From contig NZ_VTVA01000002.1 of assembly GCF_008638345.1 (NCBI RefSeq), forward strand, positions 347,063-411,062: DNA of 64,000 nt, given 5' to 3'. The DNA comes from Pseudomonas saliphila (GTDB lineage: Bacteria; Pseudomonadota; Gammaproteobacteria; Pseudomonadales; Pseudomonadaceae). Under the pieces are notes generated by a model that was given only the letters and a program-made list of their open reading frames with translations, was not told the DNA's origin and did no database searches. This document shows positions 1 to 10,897 of this stretch, piece after piece. The position numbers and the translations under genes are program-made. Every line of letters begins with the position of its first letter. Position 1 is the stretch's first letter.

Positions 1-160
1 TCAGTGTATGCACGACCTTGTTCTGCATTGCACCACCGTGCAAGGGATGCGGATGACAGATGACTGCGACGCACTCTGCGCCCTCGACTCGGGTGACCAA
101 CATCTCAAGCGAGCCGGCAGGCCCTTCTATCAACTGCGATTCTTCAGCTATACGGCTCAT
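1..160 (-). CDS. Alpha/beta hydrolase, COG2945-like, N-terminal part only
   Basis: Partial gene reading leftward off the window edge; only about the first 53 codons are present. The translation begins MSRIAEESQLIEG and reaches a C-H-P-H-P-L-H-G-G motif followed by M-Q-N-K-V-V, which is the oxyanion-region signature of the small predicted alpha/beta hydrolases of COG2945. The start ATG at 158-160 has a GGAGA ribosome site about seven bases upstream. In Pseudomonas a hydrolase of this family lies divergent from yhcB, as here. The catalytic serine, aspartate and histidine lie outside the window, so enzymatic activity cannot be judged. Confidence 0.75.
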   Translation of the reverse strand, partial: MSRIAEESQLIEGPAGSLEMLVTRVEGAECVAVICHPHPLHGGAMQNKVVHTL

Positions 161-392
161 GGCTCGCTCTCCGTGACTGTTCTGGATTAAATGGCGTCGC
201 ATGTGGGGAAGACTATCAGTCGGACCGGCTGGCAAACACGCCAAAAGCGGCCTGAGCACACAACCACCTGCCTCCGTCGATCCGTCGCTCGCACGCAACC
301 GCGCGTGACACAAAGATCAACAGAGCCTAGCCTTGTTCTGCAAATGCCGTTACCGTACCCACATGCAGTGATTGACTCAATGAGGAACCAAG
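161..392. other. Divergent intergenic region
   Basis: About 230 bases between the leftward hydrolase and rightward yhcB. It must hold promoters for both directions, but I see no hexamer pair good enough to call and no convincing small gene. Short frames here lack ribosome sites and family resemblance. Confidence 0.5.
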
Positions 393-854
393 GTGGAAGC
401 AAACGAAAACCTCTGGATTGCAGTACTAATCGCCCTGGCTCTGGGCATTGTGATCGGTGTAGTCATCGCTCGCCTCGCCAAGCGTGTCGGCGGGACCGGC
501 GGCACCGGCACACAGGCCCAGCTTGAGGGCCTGCAACTGCGGTTCGAGGAATATCAGCAGGAGGTCGCCAGCCATTTCAATACCACGGCGAGCCTGGTGT
601 CAAAGCTCAACCGAAGCCATCAGGAGATGCAGGAGCACCTGACTCAGGGTGCGGTAAACCTTGCTCCGGATGAAATGACTCGTCAGCGTCTGCTGGCCGC
701 ACTGGAAAGCAACTCCGACCCGATCCATAACAGCGGTCGCGAACGACCTGACTCGGTGTTCGACAGCTTTGAACCGCCACGCGACTATGCCCCCAAACTT
801 GAAGACAGCCCAGGCACGCTGTCAGAAGAGTACGGCGTCAAGCGCAAGCGCTAA
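393..854 (+). CDS. yhcB: YhcB/ZapG family inner-membrane protein (DUF1043)
   Basis: 153 residues starting at GTG. One N-terminal membrane helix (about residues 7-26, LWIAVLIALALGIVIGVVIA) is followed by a glycine-rich hinge and a coiled-coil segment (about 45-90), then a polar tail. This is the layout of YhcB (ZapG), a conserved gammaproteobacterial protein linked to cell division and envelope growth in E. coli. The tail ends in a basic V-K-R-K-R. The stop overlaps the next gene's ATG by one base (TAATG), so it may be co-transcribed with the MCE transporter. The GTG start is chosen because it directly precedes the conserved hydrophobic segment. Confidence 0.85.
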   Translation: MEANENLWIAVLIALALGIVIGVVIARLAKRVGGTGGTGTQAQLEGLQLRFEEYQQEVASHFNTTASLVSKLNRSHQEMQEHLTQGAVNLAPDEMTRQRLLAALESNSDPIHNSGRERPDSVFDSFEPPRDYAPKLEDSPGTLSEEYGVKRKR

Positions 855-2041
855 TGTCTGTCCCTGCACGCTCAGTGCAGGGCTCACCCTTCGGGAATTC
901 TGGCATGGCGGCGCTCCCCGATAATCCCTTTCTGACTCATCGCTCCGGCGACCCCCTGCATCTGGTTATCTCAGGTGACTGGACGCTACAGCACTACGCA
1001 GAACTGCGCCGGTTGATTGAAGGTCGGGGCGGCGCCAGAGTCGCTCTCATGCAGGCCGACCTCGGTGGTCTTGGCGAACTGGATACCGCTGGTGGCCAGC
1101 TGCTGGCTGAACTGCTCGGCAGTGAGCTGCTCGAGACCGCCGCTGAACAACAGCCTGAGATACCCGAAGAACGTCGCATCCTGTTGCGGCGCATTGCTGA
1201 AAGCCTGGCCCCGGAGAGCGCGCACCCACCAACCGGTTACGCCCTCGGCGATATGCTTGCGCGGGTCGGCCAGAGCATGCTGATGTTCTGGGAGCATCTG
1301 ATCTCACTGCTTGGCTTCATCGGCCTGACGCTTGCTGGCATCGCCCGCAACCTCGTGCGACCGGGCAACTGGCGCATCACCGCCGTCGTGGCTCAGATTG
1401 AGCAGACAGCGCTTAACGCGGTACCGATAGTCGCATTGCTCAGCTTTATGGTGGGCGCGGTCATCGCCTTCCTCGGCGCCACTGTGCTGTCAGAATTCGG
1501 CGCCAGTATCTTTACTGTCGACCTGGTGGCCTTCTCCTTCCTGCGCGAGTTCGGTGTGTTGCTGACCGCCATTCTGATGGCCGGTCGCACAGCCAGCGCC
1601 TTTACCGCTCAGATCGGCTCGATGAAGGCCAACGAAGAGATCGACGCCATCCGCGCGCTGGGCCTGAATCCTCTTGAGCTTCTGGTTATCCCGCGGGTGC
1701 TTGCGTTGCTGGTTGCCATGCCGGCGCTGACTTTCATTGCCACGCTCGCCGGCCTGTTCGGCGGTGGCGTGGTCTGTGCTCTGGCGCTGGATATTTCACC
1801 CACCATGTTCATTGGCATCTTGCAGCAGAATGTCGACGCGCAGCATTTTGTGCTCGGCATGGCCAAGGCCCCGGTGTTCGCTTTCCTGATTGCCATCATC
1901 GGCTGTCTCGAGGGCTTCAAGGTCAGCGGCAGCGCCGAGTCAGTAGGCGAACACACCACCTCGGCGGTCGTGCAATGCATTTTCGTGGTGATACTGGTAG
2001 ACGCCATGGCCGCCCTTTTCTACATGGAGATGGGCTGGTGA
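854..2041 (+). CDS. MlaE-family ABC permease with N-terminal STAS domain
   Basis: 395 residues. The first 130 or so residues look like a STAS/MlaB domain (SGDWTLQHYAELRRLI, then an L-D-T-A-G-G-Q-L segment), and the rest is the MlaE/YrbE permease core with several membrane helices and the family's G-x-x-x-x-A-x-I-G-S-M-K-A-x-E-E-I-D-A coupling segment near residue 250. The partner is the ATPase next door; together with the MCE protein they should move phospholipids or related lipids between membranes. In E. coli MlaB is separate, so here the STAS module is fused to the permease. ATG at 905 is a possible shorter start with weak ribosome-site support. This matches a second Mla-like locus of Pseudomonas, not the mlaFEDCB operon. 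Confidence 0.85.
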   Translation: MSVPARSVQGSPFGNSGMAALPDNPFLTHRSGDPLHLVISGDWTLQHYAELRRLIEGRGGARVALMQADLGGLGELDTAGGQLLAELLGSELLETAAEQQPEIPEERRILLRRIAESLAPESAHPPTGYALGDMLARVGQSMLMFWEHLISLLGFIGLTLAGIARNLVRPGNWRITAVVAQIEQTALNAVPIVALLSFMVGAVIAFLGATVLSEFGASIFTVDLVAFSFLREFGVLLTAILMAGRTASAFTAQIGSMKANEEIDAIRALGLNPLELLVIPRVLALLVAMPALTFIATLAGLFGGGVVCALALDISPTMFIGILQQNVDAQHFVLGMAKAPVFAFLIAIIGCLEGFKVSGSAESVGEHTTSAVVQCIFVVILVDAMAALFYMEMGW

Positions 2042-2841
2042 GCACCGAGCCGAACACACCACTGGTAGAGGTACGGGGGCTGCTCAACCGCTTCGGTAGC
2101 CAGGTCATACATGAGAACCTCGATCTGGATATTCGCCGCGGCGAAATCATCGGCGTGATCGGCGGCTCGGGCACCGGCAAGTCGGTGCTGTTACGCTCGA
2201 TCATTGGTCTCAAGCGCCCGGACGCAGGGAGCGTCAAGGTATTCGGGCAGGATCTCACTCAGCTCGACGTTGACCAGCGCTCACGCATGGAACGGCGCTT
2301 TGGCGTGTTATTTCAACGCGGCGCGCTCTTCTCCTCTCTGACCGTCAGCGAAAACGTTGCCCTGCCGCTGATCGAACATGCCGGCCTGAGCCGCGAGGAT
2401 GCCGAACACCTGGCCTGCATGAAACTGGCGCTCGCTGGCCTGCCATCCAACGCGGGCAGCAAATACCCGTCCGAGCTGTCAGGCGGTATGATAAAACGCG
2501 CCGCGCTGGCACGCGCCCTAGCGCTGGACCCGGACATCCTGTTTCTGGACGAGCCCACAGCGGGACTCGACCCCATCGGCGCCGCGGCCTTTGACCAATT
2601 GATCAAGACCCTGCGTGACGCGATGGGCCTCAGTGTGTTTCTGGTCACCCATGATCTGGACACGCTCTATGCGATCTGTGACCGGGTGGCGGTGCTATCG
2701 GAACGGCGCGTGCTGGTGGCCGATCAGCTGGACCGCGTCGCCGCTACTGACAATCCCTGGATTCAGGATTACTTTCATGGCCCCCGCGGTCGCTCCGCGG
2801 CAACCGCTGCCAGCCTGTCCCAGCAACCGGAGCAAGATTGA
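2038..2841 (+). CDS. MlaF-like ABC transporter ATPase
   Basis: 267 residues from a GTG that overlaps the permease stop (GTGA). Contains Walker A GGSGTGKS (about residues 42-49), the signature LSGGM in place of the usual LSGGQ (a variant typical of MlaF-type ATPases), Walker B DILFLDEPTAGLDP and the switch histidine in LVTHDL. It powers lipid transport by the adjacent MlaE-like permease at the inner membrane. An in-frame ATG further upstream (1975) lies inside the permease gene and is rejected as the start because the residues it would add do not resemble the family. Confidence 0.9.
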   Translation: MSTEPNTPLVEVRGLLNRFGSQVIHENLDLDIRRGEIIGVIGGSGTGKSVLLRSIIGLKRPDAGSVKVFGQDLTQLDVDQRSRMERRFGVLFQRGALFSSLTVSENVALPLIEHAGLSREDAEHLACMKLALAGLPSNAGSKYPSELSGGMIKRAALARALALDPDILFLDEPTAGLDPIGAAAFDQLIKTLRDAMGLSVFLVTHDLDTLYAICDRVAVLSERRVLVADQLDRVAATDNPWIQDYFHGPRGRSAATAASLSQQPEQD

Positions 2842-3779
2842 TGGAAACCCGCGCACATCATGTATTGATCGGCCTCTTTACGCTGCTTGCTGCGGCTGCG
2901 GCCATTATCTTTGCCATCTGGTTAAGCAACGCCAGCTCTAGCCGCGACTACAACCAGTACGTCGTAGTGTTCAACGAGACGGTGACCGGACTCTCGACGG
3001 GCAGCGCAGTGCAATACAGTGGCATCCGCATCGGCGACATTACCCAGTTGCGCCTGGATCCCGAAGACCCGCGCAGAGTTCTGGCAAATATCCGCATAGA
3101 ACCTGATGTGCCCATCAAGCAGGACACCAAGGCGCGCTTGCAACTTACCGGCATCACCGGCACCTCCGTGATTGAGTTGAGCCAGGGCACCCCCGAGAGC
3201 CCTCCATTACGTGCGCGCAATGGCGAGCCGCCTGTAATTGTCGCATCGCCTTCACCCATCTCGACCCTGCTGGCCAACGGCGAAGATCTGATGACCAACA
3301 TCAACCAGCTGGTTGCCAACGCACGCGATATTCTCTCCGAAGAAAACGTAGAACGTATCGGTAATACGCTGGCCTCAATCGAGCGCGCCACAGGTGCCAT
3401 CGCCAATCAGGGCGGTGATCTCGAATCCTTACTGGCGGAGCTGACAAACGCCAGCACTCAGGCCACGCGCACGCTCGAGCAGACCGACAGACTGATGAAC
3501 AACGCCAATACGCTGCTCACCGAACAGGGCAGCAGAACCCTGGATGGCGCCGACCAGGCGCTAAGCTCGATTGCTCGCACCAGCGCCGTACTGGAAAGCA
3601 TGCTAACCGACAATAGCGAGGCGTTTGCCAACGGCATGCGCGGACTTGGCCAACTGGAACCCGCAATCAGCGAGTTGCGTGGCAGCCTGTCGTCACTGCG
3701 CAACATCACCCGCCGACTCGAAGACAACCCTACCCGGTTCATTCTGGGTCGCGACTCGCTTGAGGAGTTCGAACCGTGA
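2841..3779 (+). CDS. MCE-domain protein, MlaD-like lipid transport component
   Basis: 312 residues, ATG overlapping the ATPase stop. One N-terminal membrane anchor (about residues 7-27) is followed by an MCE domain (about 38-118, with G-L-S-T-G-S-A-V-Q-Y-S-G-I-R-I-G typical of the family), then a long helical, coiled-coil-prone region rich in Asn, Thr and Leu, and a C-terminal T-R-R-L-E-D-N-P-x-R motif. MCE proteins form hexameric rings or tubes in the periplasm that carry lipids. This single-MCE protein with a long helical tail is the usual form in operons that also encode an ABC-associated lipoprotein and lack MlaC. Confidence 0.88.
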   Translation: METRAHHVLIGLFTLLAAAAAIIFAIWLSNASSSRDYNQYVVVFNETVTGLSTGSAVQYSGIRIGDITQLRLDPEDPRRVLANIRIEPDVPIKQDTKARLQLTGITGTSVIELSQGTPESPPLRARNGEPPVIVASPSPISTLLANGEDLMTNINQLVANARDILSEENVERIGNTLASIERATGAIANQGGDLESLLAELTNASTQATRTLEQTDRLMNNANTLLTEQGSRTLDGADQALSSIARTSAVLESMLTDNSEAFANGMRGLGQLEPAISELRGSLSSLRNITRRLEDNPTRFILGRDSLEEFEP

Positions 3780-4408
3780 ACACGCTATCTCGCCTGCTTG
3801 GCACCAGCACGTTAATCGGCAGCCTGCTGTGGCTTAGCGCCTGCACCGTGCTGCCTGAATCCGACCCGGTGACTGTATTCGAGTTTCCCGCTCCCACAAT
3901 GCAAGCAGCAGGCTCCAGTGAACGAATCGACGTATCGCTGCGGATCAATACCCCGCTGACCGGCTTTGCACTGGCCGGCCCACGTATTCTTGTCAACCCT
4001 GACGGCTACGAACTAAAAACCTACAAAGGGGCGCGCTGGACTGACCCCTCCCCCGTCCTGCTACGGGAATATATCGCCCAGTCGTTCAATCAGCACGGCG
4101 TCATCGCCAACGTCAGTACCGACGAGCATGGCTTGCATGCCGACGTTCATTTGAGCAGCAATTTGCGCCGATTCCAGGTGGTCTACGCCGAGGGTGCTGA
4201 AGTAGTTATTGAGCTCGACGCACGCCTGGTCGAAGCAGGCAGTCTGCGGGTACTGGCGCACCATACATTCATTAGCCGACAACCACTGGAAGACGAGCAG
4301 TTGCCCGGCGTGGTCACCGCCTACGGCCAAGCCAGCGAAGCGCTGACTGCCGAACTGTTGCCTTGGACGCTGCAAGCCCTCCGCGATCGAATAATCAGCC
4401 AGCGATAG
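3776..4408 (+). CDS. ABC-type transport auxiliary lipoprotein (PqiC/DUF330-like)
   Basis: 210 residues, GTG start overlapping the previous stop by four bases. A lipoprotein signal ends in L-S-A-C (Cys about residue 23). The mature part resembles the ABC_trans_aux family (E-R-I-D-V-S-L-R-I, then an A-R-W-T-D-P-S-P-V-L-L segment), which holds PqiC-type outer-membrane lipoproteins that receive MCE assemblies. It closes the four-gene operon and is the likely outer-membrane end of the lipid path. No clear terminator follows it. Confidence 0.82.
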   Translation: MNTLSRLLGTSTLIGSLLWLSACTVLPESDPVTVFEFPAPTMQAAGSSERIDVSLRINTPLTGFALAGPRILVNPDGYELKTYKGARWTDPSPVLLREYIAQSFNQHGVIANVSTDEHGLHADVHLSSNLRRFQVVYAEGAEVVIELDARLVEAGSLRVLAHHTFISRQPLEDEQLPGVVTAYGQASEALTAELLPWTLQALRDRIISQR

Positions 4409-4618
4409 TCAGTGGCTTCGTAGTCGACAGTCCGGTAGATCATTCGCACCGAACATAGCAAGGGCGTAGAGTTCTGCCACACTCAATGTAGCTGTCATCG
4501 GCTGTCGCACTGATACGCAGGGTAGCCAGCTTATCCGATCGAAGCGGGCCAGGCTCTCCGAGAGAGAGGCCGGACACACTTCACGGGTCATTGCAGCCAG
4601 GCGGGAGTGAATCCAGAG

Positions 4619-5254
4619 ATGGCATTAACCGAACCCTTCGAGCTCCATCACCAGCACTATGACGAGTGGTTCGTGCGTCACGCTGCTGCCTACCACTCGG
4701 AACTGCTGGCGGTGCGTGCACTTCTGCCCTGGCAGGGGTTGGGCCTCTCCATCGGCGTCGGAACCGGCCGTTTTGCCGCGCCAATGGGTATCGAAATCGG
4801 CATCGACCCCGCGCACGAAGTGCTTGGCTATGCGGCGCGACGCGGCATTAGCACCGTACAGGCAATAGCCAAGGCCCTGCCGTTTGCAGACAGCCACTTC
4901 CAACGTGTGCTATGCGTCACCACCCTCTGCTTTTTCGACGACGCCAGCGCGGCCCTGCGCGAGGCGTATCGCGTGTTACAGCCGGGCGGCATCCTGGTGA
5001 TCGGTTTTATCGATCGCACCAGCCAACTCGGTCAGCATTATCTGGCTCACCAAGCGGAAAATGTGTTCTATCGCGATGCGCGGTTCTTCTCCGCCGCCGA
5101 AGTAAAACAGTTGCTTGAGGATACTGGCTTCATCGAGCCGCGCTGGGTGCAGACCCTGGCAAACATGCCGGAAGAAACAGCTGAGATCGAAGCGCTGCAA
5201 GCCGGTTACGGCAGCGGAGCCTTTGTGGTCGTCGGGGCACAGCGACCGGACTGA
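4619..5254 (+). CDS. Class I SAM-dependent methyltransferase
   Basis: 211 residues. Motif I is a variant (LSIGVGTGRFA, about residues 44-54), followed by a G-I-D acidic loop (about 62-64), A-K-A-L-P-F-A-D-S-H-F (motif II region) and EAYRVLQPGGILVIGF (motif III), the layout of the Methyltransf_11 group. The substrate is unknown. I prefer ATG 4619 over GTG 4607 because a GGGAG element lies too close to the GTG but at a usable distance from the ATG. It is followed 25 bases later by a ZIP transporter gene, so the two may be co-expressed, but no functional link is evident. Confidence 0.8.
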   Translation: MALTEPFELHHQHYDEWFVRHAAAYHSELLAVRALLPWQGLGLSIGVGTGRFAAPMGIEIGIDPAHEVLGYAARRGISTVQAIAKALPFADSHFQRVLCVTTLCFFDDASAALREAYRVLQPGGILVIGFIDRTSQLGQHYLAHQAENVFYRDARFFSAAEVKQLLEDTGFIEPRWVQTLANMPEETAEIEALQAGYGSGAFVVVGAQRPD

Positions 5255-5279
5255 TGCCAGTCATGGTCCGGAGGTAACA

Positions 5280-6008
5280 ATGGACAGCAGCTTCTGGACG
5301 GCTTTTGGCGCTAGCGCTCTGGCGGCGCTGGTGACTGGCATCGGCATCTATACCATTCGCCGCTTCGAGGAATGGGGCCGCAGATACAGCATTTACTTCG
5401 TCTGCTTCGCTGCCGGTGTACTGATCTCGGTGTCCTTCCTGCACATCATTCCCAAGTCGTTCGAGCTGAGTCCCTTTGCCCCCGGCTACCTGCTCGCAGG
5501 GTTCGTGTTGATGCACATGTTCAACCGGTTCATCACCGCCTTTGTCTGCGAGCGGGGCACGCACCCGGCTTACGGCCTTGGCCTGGTGCCCATGATCGGT
5601 ATCGGCTTTCATTCCTTCATCGACGGTTTCGTCTACTCCATCACGTTTTCCGTCAGCGTCTTCACCGGCGTGCTGACCGCCACCGGTATGGTGCTGCATG
5701 AATTCCCCGAAGGCATCATCACTTATCTATTGCTGTTGCGCGGCGGCTTCGGCGAAAGGAGCGCCTTACTGCTCGCCCTCATGGCGGCCTCACTATCCAC
5801 TCCGTTGGGCATGCTTGTCTCCTGGCCTTTTATCAGCCGCATCGATGAGCCGCTGCTGGGCGTGATGCTGTCCCTTTCAGCGGGCGCACTGGTATACGTG
5901 GGTGCTACGCACCTCCTGCCACAGGCAGAAAAAGAGCATGGCCGGTTCAGCCTGCTGGCGCTGATCTCAGGCGTTCTGGTGGCGGTGCTCATCGTCTCGT
6001 CCAAATAG
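5280..6008 (+). CDS. ZIP-family divalent metal transporter
   Basis: 242 residues with about eight hydrophobic segments. The conserved ZIP metal site is visible as H-S-F-I-D-G in one helix (near residue 115) and HEFPEG in the next (near 142), which bind Zn2+ or Fe2+ in the transport path. Expected role: uptake, or in some family members release, of zinc or iron across the inner membrane. The ATG at 5280 follows GGAGGT at a good distance; longer in-frame readings start inside the methyltransferase gene and look non-coding. Confidence 0.86.
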   Translation: MDSSFWTAFGASALAALVTGIGIYTIRRFEEWGRRYSIYFVCFAAGVLISVSFLHIIPKSFELSPFAPGYLLAGFVLMHMFNRFITAFVCERGTHPAYGLGLVPMIGIGFHSFIDGFVYSITFSVSVFTGVLTATGMVLHEFPEGIITYLLLLRGGFGERSALLLALMAASLSTPLGMLVSWPFISRIDEPLLGVMLSLSAGALVYVGATHLLPQAEKEHGRFSLLALISGVLVAVLIVSSK

Positions 6009-6110
6009 CAGATAGCTCGGCCGACACCCTCCAGCCAGCCCTTGAAAGCATTGCCTCACTATTACCAGCGAACACCCAGACTGAAACACCCAGATGCCTG
6101 CAGAAACAAA

Positions 6111-6134
6111 AAACCCGGCTATTTGCCGGGTTTT
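6111..6134. terminator. Bidirectional rho-independent terminator
   Basis: A nine-base perfect stem (AAACCCGGC / GCCGGGTTT, loop TATTT) with an A run on the left and T run on the right, so it can work in both directions. It lies between the convergent ZIP gene and guaA. Confidence 0.9.
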
Positions 6135-6176
6135 CGCATTGCTACCTGATGCTGTCTGTCAGGCCCGGGCGCGTAT

Positions 6177-7754
6177 CTATTCCCACTCGATGGTCGCCGG
6201 TGGCTTGCTGGAGATATCGTAGGTAACGCGCGATACACCGCTGATTTCATTGATGATGCGGTTGGATACCAGCTCCAGGAACTCGTAGGGCAGATGCGCC
6301 CAGCGCGCCGTCATGAAGTCGATGGTTTCCACTGCACGCAGTGCGATCACCCATTCATAACGACGGGCATCGCCAACCACGCCGACCGAACGCACGGGCA
6401 GGAAGACCGCAAAGGCCTGGCTGGTTTTCTGATAGAGATCAGCCCGGCGCAGCTCTTCGATAAAGATATGATCGGCGCGACGCAGGATTTCCGCGTACTC
6501 CTTGCGTACCTCGGCCAGAATCCGCACGCCCAGACCCGGGCCTGGAAACGGATGGCGGTAAACCATATCGAAGGGTAACCCGAGCTCCAGACCGATCTTG
6601 CGCACCTCGTCCTTGAACAGTTCACGCAGCGGCTCAACCAGATCAAACGCCATATCGTCCGGCAGACCACCGACATTATGGTGAGACTTGATCACATGGG
6701 CCTTGCCGGTCTTGGCGCCAGCGGACTCGATCACATCGGGATAGATGGTGCCCTGGGCCAGGAAGCGGATGCCTTCCAGCTTGGTTGCTTCCTGGTCAAA
6801 GACCTCGATGAAGCTGCGACCAATGATCTTGCGCTTCTCTTCCGGGTCGGTAACGCCCAGCAACCTGGACAGGAACATGTTCTCGGCGTCGACGCGAATC
6901 ACCTTCACGCCCATGTTCTCGGCGAACATGGCCATGACCTGATCGCCTTCGTGCAATCGCAGCAAGCCATTGTCGACGAATACGCAGGTCAGCTGATCAC
7001 CGATCGCCTTATGCAGCAACGCAGCGACAACGGATGAATCTACCCCGCCGGATAGCCCGAGCAGCACCTTGGCATCACCGACCTGAGCGCGGACGGTAGC
7101 GATGGCGTCATCAACAATGTTGGAGGGTGTCCACAGGGCTTCACAGCCACACAGCTCAAGCAGAAAGCGCGACATCAGACGCAAGCCCTGCTTGGTATGG
7201 GTTACTTCAGGGTGAAACTGCACGCCGTAGAAGTGCCGGTTCTCATCACCCATTGCAGCAATGGGGCAACTGGGCGTGCTGGCAATGATATGAAAGCCTT
7301 CAGGCAGGTCCATGACCTTGTCACCGTGGCTCATCCAGACGTCAAGGCCGAAGACGCCATCGGCGTCAACGTGATCTTCGATACCGTCCAGCAGGGCACT
7401 CTTGCCCACGATGTCGACCCGCGCGTAGCCAAATTCCTGCTTGTCGGAACCCTTGACGCTGCCGCCCAGCTGCGCGGCCATGGTTTGCATGCCATAGCAG
7501 ATACCCAGCACCGGCACACCCAACTCGTACACGACCTGTGGCGCGCGCGGCGAGCCTTCGTTCGGCACGGATTCCGGTCCGCCAGCCAGGATGATGCCCT
7601 TGGGTGCGTACGCACGAATGTCCGCTTCGTCCATATCCCAGGCGCGAATTTCGCAGTAGACCCCGATCTCGCGGACGCGGCGGGCGATCAACTGGGTGTA
7701 CTGGGAGCCGAAATCGAGGATCAGGATCCGGTGCGCGTGAATATCGTGAATCAT
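6177..7754 (-). CDS. guaA: GMP synthase (glutamine-hydrolysing)
   Basis: 525 residues, the usual length. The N-terminal class I glutamine amidotransferase has its nucleophile in G-I-C-Y-G-M-Q (Cys about residue 86) and a downstream H-P-E; the ATP pyrophosphatase domain carries GLSGGVDSS (about 233-241); the C-terminal dimerisation domain ends in the conserved P-P-A-T-I-E-W-E. It converts XMP to GMP in the cytoplasm. guaB lies upstream on the same strand, 155 bases away, so the pair probably forms the guaBA operon driven from the promoter at 9416-9444. Confidence 0.98.
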   Translation of the reverse strand: MIHDIHAHRILILDFGSQYTQLIARRVREIGVYCEIRAWDMDEADIRAYAPKGIILAGGPESVPNEGSPRAPQVVYELGVPVLGICYGMQTMAAQLGGSVKGSDKQEFGYARVDIVGKSALLDGIEDHVDADGVFGLDVWMSHGDKVMDLPEGFHIIASTPSCPIAAMGDENRHFYGVQFHPEVTHTKQGLRLMSRFLLELCGCEALWTPSNIVDDAIATVRAQVGDAKVLLGLSGGVDSSVVAALLHKAIGDQLTCVFVDNGLLRLHEGDQVMAMFAENMGVKVIRVDAENMFLSRLLGVTDPEEKRKIIGRSFIEVFDQEATKLEGIRFLAQGTIYPDVIESAGAKTGKAHVIKSHHNVGGLPDDMAFDLVEPLRELFKDEVRKIGLELGLPFDMVYRHPFPGPGLGVRILAEVRKEYAEILRRADHIFIEELRRADLYQKTSQAFAVFLPVRSVGVVGDARRYEWVIALRAVETIDFMTARWAHLPYEFLELVSNRIINEISGVSRVTYDISSKPPATIEWE

Positions 7755-7909
7755 GGGCTTTCCTTCGGAAAGAGCGTGTAGCTAAAAGCCGGAAGCCGGT
7801 AGCAGAGCCGAAGTAAGGTTTTCGTGCTCCGCTGCCCGCTCCCGGCACCTTGAATGCTGGAATATCAGCGACCCTGCCGCAGCCTTGACCGCGAGCAGGA
7901 TCGGTCCGA
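7755..7909. other. guaB-guaA spacer
   Basis: 155 bases, long for a guaBA operon spacer. It contains a run of short AGC/GCCGG-type units (AAAGCCGGAAGCCGGTAGC near 7785) resembling degenerate intergenic repeats of pseudomonads. No gene is visible. It may process or partly terminate the transcript; that is not decidable by eye. Confidence 0.4.
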
Positions 7910-9454
<1,545 letters not shown>

Positions 9455-9512
9455 TCAGCGGGACGATTTAATCCTGTTACCACCCACGGTGTTCCCGCGT
9501 TAAGATGCACCG

Positions 9513-10895
9513 ATGAATGACAATGCCATATTCCAGCGCCTGAACACCGAGCGCGAAGTCCTGACCGTCAGCCAGCTCAACGCGCGCGCGCGCAGCCTGC
9601 TCGAGGAGGTATTCCCGCGCATCTGGGTTGAGGGCGAACTGTCCAACCTGTCGCGGCCTTCATCCGGTCACATGTACTTCACCCTCAAGGACAGCAAAGC
9701 CCAGGTGCGCTGCGCCCTGTTCCGCCAGCATGCGGCCCGGGTCCGCGTGGACCTGCGCGACGGGTTGCTGATCCGCGCCCGCGGCCGGGTCAGTCTGTAC
9801 GAAGGCCGAGGCGACTATCAGTTAATACTCGACAGTATCGAGCCGGCCGGAGACGGCGCGTTACGCCAGGCATTCGAGGCGCTCAAGGCCAAGCTACAGG
9901 ACGAGGGATTGTTCGATGCAGGCAGTAAACGTGCGTTGCCGACTCATCCACGGCGCATTGGCGTAATCACCTCACCCAGCGGGGCTGCCGTACGTGACAT
10001 CATCAGCGTCTTTGGCCGCCGCGCCCCCTTTGTTGAGCTGGTTATCATACCGACACCGGTGCAGGGCCGGGACGCCGCACCGCAGATCGTCAAGGCCTTG
10101 CAGCTCGCAGACCGCAGCGGCTTTGATGCGCTAATCATGGCCCGTGGCGGCGGCTCGCTGGAAGATCTCTGGCCGTTCAATGAGGAAACCGTCGCCCGCG
10201 CCCTGCATGCCTGTGTTACGCCAACCGTATGCGCGGTGGGCCATGAAACGGACGTGTCGATCAGTGACTTTGTCGCCGACGTGCGGACCCCTACCCCTTC
10301 CGCTGCCGCCGAGCTGCTGAGCCCCGATCAGCAAGCGATGCTGTTGCAGCTCGAACGGGTGCAACGCCAACTGCGCCAAAGCATGCGCGCTCACCTCAGT
10401 CGCGAACAGGCCACCCTGGATAATCTGCGCAAGCGCCTGCGGCATCCCGGCGAGCGACTCGCGCAGCAGGCGCAGAAGCTGGATGATCTGGAGGTACGCT
10501 TACGCCGCGCCCAGATGCAGCAGCAGTTGCGCTTTACCCAACGGTTCGAGCGCTTGCAGAGCCGACTGCAGTCTCAGCACCCTGGGCAAATGCTCACCCT
10601 GTTACGCCAGCGCCTGGATCATCTGGATCAACGGCTGCCGCGGGCGATGCACCAATCTCTGGAATTTCGACGCCAGCAACTGGGCACACAGAGCCAGACT
10701 CTACACCTGGTCAGTCCACTGGCGACCCTGGGCCGCGGCTACAGTATCCTGCTCGACGAGCATGGCCGCGCGGTGCGTAGTCATATGGATGCGCAACCGG
10801 GCCAGCGTCTTGAAGCGCGCCTCAGTGACGGGCGTCTGGCCGTACGGGTGGAGGCAGACCTTGCCACACCCCACACTCTCTCCTTATTAGACTAA
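9513..10895 (+). CDS. xseA: Exodeoxyribonuclease VII large subunit
   Basis: 460 residues. N-terminal OB-fold (about 15-110, with V-S-Q-L-N-A-R-A and RPSSGHMYFTLKD), a catalytic domain with R-R-I-G-V-I-T-S-P-S-G-A-A-V-R-D and ARGGGSLEDLWPFNEE, then a long coiled coil and a C-terminal L-x-R-G-Y-S-I-L. Together with XseB it degrades single-stranded DNA to oligonucleotides. xseB is not in this window. It is divergent from guaB and followed two bases later by an M23 peptidase gene, so the two are likely co-transcribed. Confidence 0.97.
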   Translation: MNDNAIFQRLNTEREVLTVSQLNARARSLLEEVFPRIWVEGELSNLSRPSSGHMYFTLKDSKAQVRCALFRQHAARVRVDLRDGLLIRARGRVSLYEGRGDYQLILDSIEPAGDGALRQAFEALKAKLQDEGLFDAGSKRALPTHPRRIGVITSPSGAAVRDIISVFGRRAPFVELVIIPTPVQGRDAAPQIVKALQLADRSGFDALIMARGGGSLEDLWPFNEETVARALHACVTPTVCAVGHETDVSISDFVADVRTPTPSAAAELLSPDQQAMLLQLERVQRQLRQSMRAHLSREQATLDNLRKRLRHPGERLAQQAQKLDDLEVRLRRAQMQQQLRFTQRFERLQSRLQSQHPGQMLTLLRQRLDHLDQRLPRAMHQSLEFRRQQLGTQSQTLHLVSPLATLGRGYSILLDEHGRAVRSHMDAQPGQRLEARLSDGRLAVRVEADLATPHTLSLLD

Positions 10896-10897
10896 CC

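Noticed and set aside
8..190. Rightward 60-codon frame at the window start
   Set aside because: It is antisense to the clear N-terminus of the alpha/beta hydrolase and has no ribosome site.
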